Origin: an uncultured bacterium
GTDB taxonomy: Bacteria; Cyanobacteriota; Vampirovibrionia; Gastranaerophilales; Gastranaerophilaceae
Direction of reading: 5' to 3'
Assembly (NCBI GenBank): GCA_948888345.1
Contig: CAQTPN010000087.1
Location: 1-6,416, forward strand
Length of the DNA: 6,416 nucleotides
The notes under the pieces were generated by a model that worked only from the letters and a program-made list of their open reading frames with translations, did no database searches and was not told the origin of the DNA. Made by a program: the position numbers and the translations under genes. This document shows positions 1 to 6,405 of this stretch, piece after piece (the first letter of the stretch is position 1; every line of letters starts with the position of its first letter).

Positions 1-52
1 CAATACACACTAACCTTCACTTCACACACGAGGAATTACGTAAAAGTATTCC

Positions 53-85
53 AACGGCTTTCTTATTTTGAGAGCCGTTTTTTTT
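53..85 (+). terminator. Rho-independent terminator of an upstream transcript
   Basis: Bases 53-62 (AACGGCTTTC) pair with 70-79 (GAGAGCCGTT) in a 10-bp stem with one G-T wobble and a 7-base loop, TTATTTT. An unbroken T run (78-85) follows at once. The T tract lies only on the + strand side, so it ends a + strand transcript entering from the left. The gene it ends is not identifiable. One frame from the left edge stops at 11-13, about 40 bases before the hairpin, which is a natural layout. Two other frames run on into the hairpin and stop at 69-71 and 91-93. Confidence 0.9.
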
Positions 86-154
86 ATTCTTAAAATTTTG
101 AAACAATATTTTTGCTTTTTGTCAATTTTATGATTTTATAAGCCTTTAATAATG

Positions 155-171
155 TATAACTAATTAGAAAG
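155..171 (+). promoter_or_regulatory. Possible -10 box and weak ribosome binding site of the first gene
   Basis: TATAAC at 155-160 is a fair -10 hexamer just upstream of the first gene. I see no convincing -35 at the usual distance; TTGTCA at 119-124 is too far away. An AGAAAG stretch at 166-171 is the only Shine-Dalgarno-like sequence, six bases before the ATG. A promoter is needed somewhere here because a strong terminator separates this gene from what lies upstream, but its exact position is uncertain. Confidence 0.3.
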
Positions 172-177
172 CTAACT

Positions 178-1857
178 ATGTCTTTAGGTTTAAACAGCAG
201 CAATACCGCAAATACGGCTCAATATCCGCAAATGCAGATGCAGGATGCAAATAATGCATCCGGTATAAATCAGATAAACGGAACGAATGAAGCACCCAAA
301 GCCGGCGGAGCACAGAATATTCAGCCTGAAAATAATATACAGGAAGCTCAGCCTAAATTACAAAGCCAGCCTTCTGAAGATATATATGTGCCGCAAAATG
401 CAGCACAAATGCAGCCAAAATCCAAAAGCAAACTCTTTCTTGCCCTTGCAGTACTTGGCATTGGTGCAGGAATTACAGCAATTATAATGAAATTTAAAGG
501 CAAAAAACCTTCTTCAAAGGAGACAAAAGCTCTTGCTGATGCCGCAAAAGATGTTGTTGGAAGCACCGGTGCAAAAACGGAAGCACAGGCGCAAAACACT
601 GCAGAAGAAACGGGCGGCAAAGCAAAAAATTCTATTTTTAAAAGAGCAAAAGAAAAATTTAATTCCTTAAAAGAGGAGGCAAAGAAAGGCTATGAAGAAG
701 GATTGATATCTGCTGAAGCTGAAGCTGCAGAAGAAGCAAGAATAAAACAAAGAAATAAACATCACCCCGCACAGCCTGTAAAACCAAAGAAACCATCCGT
801 TATAATGAGGGAAAAAATAGCGGCAGCACTATCATCATTTGAAACGTCCATGCCTTCTCTGGCTAAAATATCCGACGAGGCCCGAAATGCTGCTAAATTA
901 AGCAATAAAGCAGGCAATGATGCACTTGCTGCCCTTGAAAATAAAACAAAGCTTGATGGCTGGGTTAAAAAAACAATAGCGGATTTTTCATCAGCAGAAG
1001 AATCAACCGTAAAAAATAAAAAACTCAGCAGAAAAATGAATATTTTCAATACTGAAGGGCCGGACAGATGGTCATATAATGAAAATTATTCAAAATCTTT
1101 GTCAAAGAAAAAAATAAAAATAGGAAGAAGGGTCGAAGTTAAGGACGGAAAGATAAAGGTTGCAATTAATAATGTTAAAGATACCAAAAACGGTACGCAA
1201 TCCATATCAGAACTATTTGATTTTGATAAAACAACAGGACAGATAGAACAATATATAAAGTATAACACTGCACCCGGGACTGTAAACTATGCGCAAAGTT
1301 TAACAATTAAAAACGGCGCAGACGGAAATCCTGCTTATTATGAACTTATAAAGGGATTTGAAAATTCAAACGGCGTTAATAAGATTGCAAAGAAAACAGA
1401 ATTTTCAGCCAATTTTGCCAATGAATATGAAAATATGGTATATCTTGCTGACGGTACCGAAAGCTGTTCCAAAATTATAAATTACAACAGGGCCACAGGC
1501 GATATACTGCATTATGGCGAAGGTTACAGAAAAAACCCGGATGATACGTTTGAATATTTAAAGAAGTTTGACCCAACCTTTGGAGTATATAGGGAAAAAG
1601 TCAAGGTATTTAATGATGGCAGCGAAGAAGCGGCAAGCAAAATAGAATTCAGTCCCGATAAAAAGATTTTATCCCGCGAGCAGGGCTGCAAATTAACAGC
1701 CGCAGGAGATAAAAGCGCAGATATCAGGGTTGAATATTCAGATGTTGACGGAGTAGCTAAGACTTATTATGAAAATTATAAACAAGATGCCGCAGGCAGA
1801 ATATCATATACCCTAAAAGCTGTATTAAACCCGAACGGCAAATGGGTAAGGGCATAG
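178..1857 (+). CDS. Uncharacterised membrane-anchored protein with Q/N-rich N-terminus and C-terminal repeats
   Basis: I do not recognise this 559-residue protein. Residues 1-84 are rich in Gln, Asn and Ala and look disordered; there is no signal peptide. Residues 86-106 form one hydrophobic helix flanked by lysines on both sides (KSKSK before, KFKGKK after), so its orientation is unclear. Residues 110-290 are Ala/Lys/Glu-rich and probably helical, a likely stalk. Residues 295-559 look beta-rich and carry three degenerate copies of a motif with a DG or NG turn, then an aromatic-Asp/Asn strand, TG, and an I..Y ending (about 337-363, 425-450, 479-504). The ATG at 178 is preferred because an in-frame stop lies at 157-159 and the terminator closes the region upstream. 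It appears monocistronic or loosely linked to ribH, 75 bases downstream. A surface or envelope role is a guess from the anchor alone. Confidence 0.85.
   Translation: MSLGLNSSNTANTAQYPQMQMQDANNASGINQINGTNEAPKAGGAQNIQPENNIQEAQPKLQSQPSEDIYVPQNAAQMQPKSKSKLFLALAVLGIGAGITAIIMKFKGKKPSSKETKALADAAKDVVGSTGAKTEAQAQNTAEETGGKAKNSIFKRAKEKFNSLKEEAKKGYEEGLISAEAEAAEEARIKQRNKHHPAQPVKPKKPSVIMREKIAAALSSFETSMPSLAKISDEARNAAKLSNKAGNDALAALENKTKLDGWVKKTIADFSSAEESTVKNKKLSRKMNIFNTEGPDRWSYNENYSKSLSKKKIKIGRRVEVKDGKIKVAINNVKDTKNGTQSISELFDFDKTTGQIEQYIKYNTAPGTVNYAQSLTIKNGADGNPAYYELIKGFENSNGVNKIAKKTEFSANFANEYENMVYLADGTESCSKIINYNRATGDILHYGEGYRKNPDDTFEYLKKFDPTFGVYREKVKVFNDGSEEAASKIEFSPDKKILSREQGCKLTAAGDKSADIRVEYSDVDGVAKTYYENYKQDAAGRISYTLKAVLNPNGKWVRA
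1186..1689 (+). repeat. Three degenerate protein-level repeats in the C-terminal part of the first gene
   Basis: Three segments of about 26 residues align by eye: residues 337-363, 425-450 and 479-504 of the 178-1857 protein. Shared positions are an N/D-G-T/S turn, a Ser a few residues later, I or L, an aromatic residue with D/N/S next to it, then TG (lost in the third copy), I, and an aromatic or polar end. Core examples are FDFDKTTGQIEQY, INYNRATGDILHY and IEFSPDKKILSR. A possible fourth, partial copy lies at 531-544 (YENYKQDAAGRISY). The spacing, 88 and 54 residues, is irregular, so this is divergent beta-repeat architecture rather than a recent tandem duplication. Confidence 0.45.
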
Positions 1858-1859
1858 TT

Positions 1860-1888
1860 TTGGTTTATTTTCTCCTTTATGTTAAAAT
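1860..1888 (+). promoter_or_regulatory. Probable extended -10 promoter of ribH
   Basis: TGTTAAAAT at 1880-1888 matches the extended -10 pattern TGnTAtAAT with one mismatch. A TTGGTT hexamer at 1860-1865 sits 17 bases upstream of the -10 and shares the TTG of a -35 box. It begins three bases after the stop codon of the preceding gene. Transcription would start near 1895, giving a leader of roughly 38 bases that contains the GGAG ribosome binding site but is too short for an FMN riboswitch. Confidence 0.45.
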
Positions 1889-1932
1889 GAATTTTGTAAA
1901 AAATAATTCATTAAACTTTTGGAGAAAAAACT

Positions 1933-2397
1933 ATGGCAAATGTATTTGAAGGAAAATTAACGGCAAATAGCAGCGATAAATTTTGTATAGTTGTTGCAAG
2001 ATTTAATGAATTTATAAGTTCAAAACTTTTATCCGGCGCAAAAGATGCTTTTATCCGGCATGGAGCTAATCCTGAAAATATTGATGTAGTATGGGTTCCG
2101 GGGTCTTTTGAAATTCCTCTTGCCTGCAAGGCTGCTTCAAAAAAAGGGTATTCAGCCATTGTGGCATTGGGCGCTGTTATAAAGGGTTCAACATCTCATT
2201 ATGATTATGTTTGTGCTGAAGTATCAAAAGGGGTGGCACATGTAGGGCTTGAAAGCGGCATCCCTGTAATATTCGGTGTTCTTACAACCGATAATATAGA
2301 GCAGGCCATCGAAAGAGCCGGAACAAAATCAGGAAATAAAGGGGCCGATGCGGCTGAGAGCGCGATTGAAATGGCTAACCTTTTAAAAAATATGTAA
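1933..2397 (+). CDS. ribH: 6,7-dimethyl-8-ribityllumazine synthase
   Basis: This enzyme condenses 5-amino-6-ribitylaminouracil with 3,4-dihydroxy-2-butanone 4-phosphate to give 6,7-dimethyl-8-ribityllumazine, the penultimate step of riboflavin synthesis, in the cytosol. At 154 residues it has the usual family length. Motifs are in the expected order: RFNEFI (23-28, with the substrate-stacking Phe), PGSFEIP (56-62), [14 protein letters not shown] (80-93) with the catalytic His at 89, GVLTTDN (115-121), and [15 protein letters not shown] (127-141) with the phosphate-binding Arg at 128. These correspond to His88 and Arg127 of the Bacillus subtilis enzyme, whose family assembles into pentamers or 60-mer capsids. 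A good GGAG site (1921-1924) lies 8 bases before the ATG. No other riboflavin gene and no FMN riboswitch are visible, so ribH stands alone here. All key residues are present, so it should be active. Confidence 0.98.
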   Translation: MANVFEGKLTANSSDKFCIVVARFNEFISSKLLSGAKDAFIRHGANPENIDVVWVPGSFEIPLACKAASKKGYSAIVALGAVIKGSTSHYDYVCAEVSKGVAHVGLESGIPVIFGVLTTDNIEQAIERAGTKSGNKGADAAESAIEMANLLKNM

Positions 2398-2413
2398 TCA
2401 TTTTTCATATTTT
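2387..2413 (+). terminator. Weak AT-only hairpin at the end of ribH
   Basis: AAAATATG (2387-2394) is complementary to CATATTTT (2406-2413) across an 11-base loop containing a run of five T. The stem has a single G-C pair and overlaps the ribH stop codon, so it is thermodynamically weak and lacks a proper T tract. It is the only hairpin-like candidate between ribH and the next gene and is listed as a tentative end or attenuation site only. Confidence 0.2.
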
Positions 2414-2504
2414 ATAGATCTTTAGGATGATATTAATTTTAAATCTCAAGATTGATGATACAAAATTTATAAAAAGCTATTGTATTTAAAGATAGACTTA
2501 GGGA

Positions 2505-2523
2505 CTTTAGGATACAATAAATT
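2505..2523 (+). promoter_or_regulatory. Candidate -10 box directly before the start codon (possible leaderless transcript)
   Basis: TACAAT at 2513-2518 differs from TATAAT at one base and ends only five bases before the ATG at 2524, so transcription would start at or near the start codon. The only Shine-Dalgarno-like sequence, AGGA at 2509-2512, lies 11 bases before the ATG and overlaps the region just upstream of this -10. The two readings exclude each other: either a leaderless message, or an unseen upstream promoter with AGGA as the ribosome binding site. No good -35 is visible. Confidence 0.3.
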
Positions 2524-3234
2524 ATGAAAAAAATTATTATAAGTTTGCTTTTTTGCTTGTTTTTATCACCGCTTGCAGCGTTTTCAAACAATAATTTTAT
2601 ATATGCAATAAATGTAAACAGGCTGAATGACCCGTCTGAAAGCGTTAAGCTTGATATCAAAAGCGATTATAAAACAGAAATCAAAAGCAGAGTTGATGAG
2701 ATGGGAAGAGAATATTTTGACATCAAAGAGGCCAGCTTAAAAGAAAACTTTGCTGTTCAATACAATAATGCAAACGGTGTTGAAAGCGTTATAGCCCAGC
2801 AAATAGGTAATAAAGTAAGAATTTATGTTACGGGAAGCGATATTGAGAATGTAATTCTCAACTTTAATAACGTTGAAAACCAGCCTTACCCTGATAAAAG
2901 CGCAGGATATGCACTTTTGATATTTGCTGTTGTAATTTGCGCCTTGCTTAGGGCATTTAAGAGAAAAGCTAAGACCATTAAGGCAAAAGCTATCATTAGC
3001 GCAAAACTTGCTAAAGCTCAAAACATACAAAATCCGGCTTCAAAAGCAGTGTATAACAATTTAATGGAAAAGCGCGCATCAAATAAAATTTATGATAACG
3101 GAAATTTAACCTTAAATGCACTGAATAAAAGAACAGGAAACATTGTAAGAGGTACATCATCCGGCAGAATGAACCCAAAAGCTATTGAAGAACAACGCAG
3201 GCTTTATTCAATGAAATCAAAGGTTGCAATGTAA
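2524..3234 (+). CDS. Exported single-pass membrane protein with AMIN-like domain
   Basis: I cannot name this 236-residue protein. Residues 1-21 form a clear signal peptide: MKK, a hydrophobic core, then a small-residue region near LAAFSN, where cleavage is plausible. Residues 24-116 alternate short strands and end with NGVESVI and NKVRIYVTG, a pattern like AMIN domains, which bind envelope components in amidases and type IV pilus secretins; this match is by eye and only moderate. A Pro-containing linker leads to one transmembrane helix (about 127-144), followed by a strongly basic tail (FKRKAKTIKAKA and onward to residue 236) that should be cytoplasmic. The topology is thus exported N-domain, anchor, basic inner tail of about 90 residues that could contact acidic partners or nucleic acid. 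It is separated from ribH by 126 bases and from the next gene by 89, so it is probably its own unit. Confidence 0.85.
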   Translation: MKKIIISLLFCLFLSPLAAFSNNNFIYAINVNRLNDPSESVKLDIKSDYKTEIKSRVDEMGREYFDIKEASLKENFAVQYNNANGVESVIAQQIGNKVRIYVTGSDIENVILNFNNVENQPYPDKSAGYALLIFAVVICALLRAFKRKAKTIKAKAIISAKLAKAQNIQNPASKAVYNNLMEKRASNKIYDNGNLTLNALNKRTGNIVRGTSSGRMNPKAIEEQRRLYSMKSKVAM

Positions 3235-3270
3235 ATTCAATTCATAAATACTATTTTCAAAGTATTACAA

Positions 3271-3299
3271 TTGCATGATGGCCATTTATCATTTATAAT
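3271..3299 (+). promoter_or_regulatory. Probable promoter of the acidic protein-protease pair
   Basis: A perfect TATAAT (3294-3299) lies 17 bases downstream of TTGCAT (3271-3276), a poor -35 sharing the TTG. Transcription would start near 3306, giving a leader of about 18 bases that contains GAAGGA (3308-3313). An 8-bp perfect palindrome, ATGGCCAT (3278-3285), sits in the spacer, with a flanking ATGAT/ATCAT pair (3275-3279 and 3288-3292). It could be an operator half, though such short palindromes also arise by chance. Confidence 0.5.
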
Positions 3300-3307
3300 T
3301 GTCATAC

Positions 3308-3313
3308 GAAGGA
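3308..3313 (+). promoter_or_regulatory. Ribosome binding site of the acidic protein gene
   Basis: GAAGGA lies 10 bases before the ATG at 3324 and is the strongest Shine-Dalgarno match apart from that of ribH. It fixes the start of the 546-residue reading frame. Confidence 0.7.
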
Positions 3314-3323
3314 TTATAACATT

Positions 3324-4964
3324 ATGGATAATTTTAATGCTCTGTCAAAATCTGCAATATTAACAAAATTAGCTCTTGATGGATATTTTATAGACTTATT
3401 AACACTAAATTCTTTCATAAAAGAATGGCAGATTGAAGCCATTTATGAAAACGAATTTGGGATTGAATTTTTTGACAATAACTCATATTTGACAATTTTA
3501 GATAAATTAAAGGAAAGGTATAACAGGGCAAAAAAAGGGTTAGAAGAAAAACCGGCAGCACCTTTTGAAAAAAAACCGGCTACCGCTTCTGTTCCTGAGC
3601 CTGCTGCACCTCCCGCTTCAAATATTTCTTCCGATATCCAAGAAGAAATTGTAGTTCAGGCAGTGTCTGAACCTCCTGAGAATGAAATTCAAATTGAAGA
3701 AAATATTACAAAAGAATCTGAAATTACCAAGACTCAGATTACAGAGGAAAAACCGGCAGAAAAAAAAGAAGCAGATGCCGTTTCTCTTGAAGAACTTGCA
3801 AATGAAAGTAAAAATAATACTCTTGAAGCTGCAGAAAACTCTAATCAGACTGATGCAAGCCAACCGGAAGAAGAAATTGAATTTGTTGATGAATTTGAAG
3901 ATACAATTATGCCGCTTGCTATGAAAAACCTCAAGCCAGGGCCTGTATCTCCTAATTCAAATATAGTTGTAGACCATAGTTATATTCCAAAGAAAGCACC
4001 TTTAACTCCTGAAATTGTGCCTCGAGAAAGTATTCAAAGCGAAAGCAGTCTTGATGATTTAATTGTTGAAGAAAATTTCTCGCAGGATGAAATTGAAAAA
4101 GCAAACGAATTAATGAGCAAGGCTGCCCAGAAGCCGCTTCCTGAAAGCATAACGGAAACATATTTTGAGCCTAAGGCAGCAAAAACTCAACCTCCCGCGC
4201 CAAAAGAAGAAGCACCTGTTCAAAATCAAGATACACCAAAGGATACAAAAGAAACAAAACAGGATGAACTTGATTTGGTGCAGCTGGCGCAGTCTTTTGC
4301 TCAGAATTTTACGGGCGGGGATATGAAAGATGTTCCTCCTGCCGATTTAGAGCAAATTTTTACAGAATCTTACACAGATTCATTTTCAGAACTTCAAGAT
4401 TATGTTAAAGAGGATGAGCCCGAAGAATATCAATCTCTTCAGGAAGATTTGCCATCAGATATCATAGCCCCTGAAATTCCAAAAGAGGCTACCCATTTTG
4501 ACAGTGCACTTTCTTCAAATACCTCGAGTTTGAATGCAGATGATGTAAGAAACATTATAAGAGAAGAAATAACAAGACAGACTGCAAGCATTATTCCTGT
4601 TCCTCAAAATAATGAAAATGTAAGAGAAATTGTAAGAGAGATTGTTAAACAAACTGCAGATGTTGTTCCTCAAAATGCATTTAAGCTTGATATTTCACAA
4701 GGAACACTTGATATGATTGCAAAAACCATAGCAAAGAAAATTGCAATAAAATTAAATAGCTATTACAAATTGAATAGTTCAAAACAAAATGCAAAACTGC
4801 AGTTATTCAGACAAAGAACCATCGAATTAAAAGAGAGAAACCAGATGCTTGCCGACGAAAACAGGAAACTTAAAGCCCGTCTGCTTGAAACAAACAGGGA
4901 TTTAGAATGTTACAGGCCGGCTGCTTTTGGTTTATTTAAATATGTAGGCAAAAAGAGAAGATAA
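3324..4964 (+). CDS. Large acidic, mostly disordered protein with C-terminal coiled coil
   Basis: I do not recognise this 546-residue protein. It has no signal peptide or membrane helix and is probably cytoplasmic. Residues 1-70 form a compact, folded-looking domain (helix ALSKSAILTKLALDGYFID, then aromatic and hydrophobic positions up to LKERY). Residues 72-400 are Glu/Pro/Asp/Ser-rich and repeatedly use EKPA, PEP and PPA blocks, as a long acidic linker would; short hydrophobic islands such as DLVQLAQSFAQNF (317-329) could be binding motifs. Residues 408-451 hold two related helix units. Residues 453-482 form an amphipathic helix (LDMIAKTIAKKIAIKL), and 485-528 a coiled coil rich in Leu, Glu and Arg. 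The tail ends in the basic GKKRR. The layout resembles scaffold or polar-organiser proteins such as PopZ by analogy only. It is followed after 16 bases by the RseP-like gene, so co-transcription is likely. Confidence 0.85.
   Translation: MDNFNALSKSAILTKLALDGYFIDLLTLNSFIKEWQIEAIYENEFGIEFFDNNSYLTILDKLKERYNRAKKGLEEKPAAPFEKKPATASVPEPAAPPASNISSDIQEEIVVQAVSEPPENEIQIEENITKESEITKTQITEEKPAEKKEADAVSLEELANESKNNTLEAAENSNQTDASQPEEEIEFVDEFEDTIMPLAMKNLKPGPVSPNSNIVVDHSYIPKKAPLTPEIVPRESIQSESSLDDLIVEENFSQDEIEKANELMSKAAQKPLPESITETYFEPKAAKTQPPAPKEEAPVQNQDTPKDTKETKQDELDLVQLAQSFAQNFTGGDMKDVPPADLEQIFTESYTDSFSELQDYVKEDEPEEYQSLQEDLPSDIIAPEIPKEATHFDSALSSNTSSLNADDVRNIIREEITRQTASIIPVPQNNENVREIVREIVKQTADVVPQNAFKLDISQGTLDMIAKTIAKKIAIKLNSYYKLNSSKQNAKLQLFRQRTIELKERNQMLADENRKLKARLLETNRDLECYRPAAFGLFKYVGKKRR
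4545..4676 (+). repeat. Internal duplication of a VR.I.RE helix unit
   Basis: Residues 408-429 and 433-451 of the acidic protein are two copies of one unit: VRNIIREEITRQTA, then SIIPVPQN, against VREIVREIVKQTA, then DVVPQN. The second lacks one Glu and a Pro-Val pair. The DNA is also alike (gtaagaaacattataagaga versus gtaagagaaattgtaagaga), so the duplication is fairly recent or under constraint. Each unit is a charged amphipathic helix ending in a Pro break. Confidence 0.75.
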
Positions 4965-4980
4965 GGTTAGATAAGAAAAA

Positions 4981-6405
4981 ATGAATACAATAATAATGCT
5001 TTTTTTGATAAGCTTGCTGATACTGGTGCATGAAATAGGACACTTTGCCGCAGCAAGGCTTTTTGGTGTAAGGGTATCAAAATTTGGCTTCGGGCTGCCA
5101 ATCGGCCCTACGCTATTTAAAACAAAATGGAAAGATACGGAAATTTTAATCCACGCATTTCTTCTTGGCGGATATGTTTCTTTTCCTGATGATGAAGAGG
5201 CAAAAGAAGATGACAAAAAAGAAGGGGAAGAAAATAAACAAGAGGATAAGAAGGAAGATATTCTCCCTCCTGATTCTCCTGAAAGGTTTAAAAATAAAGC
5301 ACCGTGGCAAAAAGCTATTATTGTTTCAGCCGGCGTATTTATGAATGTTATTTTTGCAATATTTTTAACAATGCTTGCAGCAGCCTGGTACCATAAATTA
5401 CCGACAGGAACATCTGATGTTTATATCAAAGAAATTATTTCAAAAGACAATACATCAAATATTGTTGATTCAGGTGCAGAATCAGGGGATAAAATTGTAA
5501 GCATAAATGGCATTAAGGCCACAAATTCTTATAAATTTATTTTCGTTGTACAAAAAAGCAAATATTTTGACGGTATTGTGGATAATGAAATCATTACATC
5601 AAAACTAAATGACCTTAAAAAATTAAATCCTGATGTGGATTTTGAAAATATTATAAAAAAAGATACAAAAATTATACTACCGGAATTAACCCCCGAAAAA
5701 CCGCTTAATATTTCAGAAAGTGTTGCTTCAGGATATGAAAAGTATCAGACAAATGAAATCAGTTTAACAAAAGAAGAAATTGATTTAAGGGATGAATTTG
5801 AAAATAAAACAAGCTATATCTTAAAAGAAGATATTGAGCCCGAAAGCATTGCAAAAGCACTTGCAGATAGTTATAAACCAATTACAATAGTTCTTGAGCG
5901 CGATGGTAAAGAAATAATATTAAATAATATCCATACGGATAAGACAGGGATTTTAGGCATAAAGCTTGAAACAAAAGAAATCTTTATGGAAACAAATACC
6001 CTGAAAGATATTGTTGTGAATTCTTTTAGTTATTTATGGACAAATACAAAATTAATGTGTTATGGGCTCTGGCAGCTTGTTACAGGAAAAATTCCAATGT
6101 CTGAAATGCACGGAATTGTTGTAATTACAAAGGTTGGCTCTGATATTATTGAAACCTATGGAATGCTGAACGGTCTTTTGCTTACTGCGATTATAAGTAT
6201 TGATTTAGCAATAATTAACCTGCTTCCGATACCTGCACTTGATGGCGGACATTTGATGTTCCTTGCTTTAGAAAAAATTCTTGGCAGAGAGATTGATGAA
6301 AAAATAACAGAAACCATTGGAAAGATTTTCTTCTTACTTTTAATTGTGCTTATGATTTATGTAATATTTAATGATATCTTTGCCCTTGTTACACACAAAT
6401 TTTAA
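4981..6405 (+). CDS. rseP: RseP-family site-2 intramembrane metalloprotease (M50B) with split PDZ domain
   Basis: Site-2 proteases cut membrane-spanning substrates inside the bilayer; RseP releases sigma-E by cleaving the anti-sigma factor RseA and also clears leftover signal peptides. Here the zinc motif HEIGH is at 17-21 in the first membrane helix, and NLLPIPALDGGH (413-424) supplies the third zinc ligand, Asp421. GGYVSF (63-68) is the conserved membrane-associated loop. RFKNKAPWQKA and SAGVFMN (116-122) lead into the second helix; helices 3 and 4 lie near 390-417 and 447-468. A PDZ-like half (149-186, AESGDKIVSING) is separated by about 100 residues from a second half (288-317, ITIVLERDGKEI). 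A Lys/Glu/Asp-rich stretch fills 69-97. The length, 474 residues, is near E. coli RseP (450), which has two PDZ domains; this one seems to have a single, expanded one. The ribosome binding site is weak; Met6 is an alternative start. No substrate is evident. Confidence 0.93.
   Translation: MNTIIMLFLISLLILVHEIGHFAAARLFGVRVSKFGFGLPIGPTLFKTKWKDTEILIHAFLLGGYVSFPDDEEAKEDDKKEGEENKQEDKKEDILPPDSPERFKNKAPWQKAIIVSAGVFMNVIFAIFLTMLAAAWYHKLPTGTSDVYIKEIISKDNTSNIVDSGAESGDKIVSINGIKATNSYKFIFVVQKSKYFDGIVDNEIITSKLNDLKKLNPDVDFENIIKKDTKIILPELTPEKPLNISESVASGYEKYQTNEISLTKEEIDLRDEFENKTSYILKEDIEPESIAKALADSYKPITIVLERDGKEIILNNIHTDKTGILGIKLETKEIFMETNTLKDIVVNSFSYLWTNTKLMCYGLWQLVTGKIPMSEMHGIVVITKVGSDIIETYGMLNGLLLTAIISIDLAIINLLPIPALDGGHLMFLALEKILGREIDEKITETIGKIFFLLLIVLMIYVIFNDIFALVTHKF

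Noticed and set aside
3..71. Partial coding sequence at the left edge ending at the TGA 69-71
   Set aside because: The frame would run into the terminator loop, the visible part is only 22 codons, and another frame stops at 11-13, a better fit to the hairpin position; none can be confirmed.
762..1049. Minus-strand open frame within the first gene (and similar ones at 2205-2408, 2737-3030, 3618-3863, 4932-5216)
   Set aside because: These are antisense shadows of well-supported + strand genes, rich in Phe, Ser and Leu as expected from the complement of Lys/Glu codons.
1886..1912. Inverted repeat AATGAATT/AATTCATT before ribH as a terminator
   Set aside because: The 8-bp stem has one G-C pair and no T tract follows; in such AT-rich DNA it is expected by chance, and it overlaps the probable promoter.
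1858..1932. FMN riboswitch upstream of ribH
   Set aside because: The gap is only 75 bases and lacks the conserved G-rich RFN segments; only a promoter and a Shine-Dalgarno site are visible.
3247..3266. Hairpin AATACT/AGTATT after the AMIN-like gene as a terminator
   Set aside because: Only 6 bp with a single G-C pair and no following T run, so it is too weak to call.
3682..3924. Lys/Leu-rich 80-codon open frame inside the acidic protein gene, + strand
   Set aside because: It is a frame-shifted reading of GAA/AAA-rich codons in the acidic linker; it has no ribosome binding site and a biased, implausible composition.
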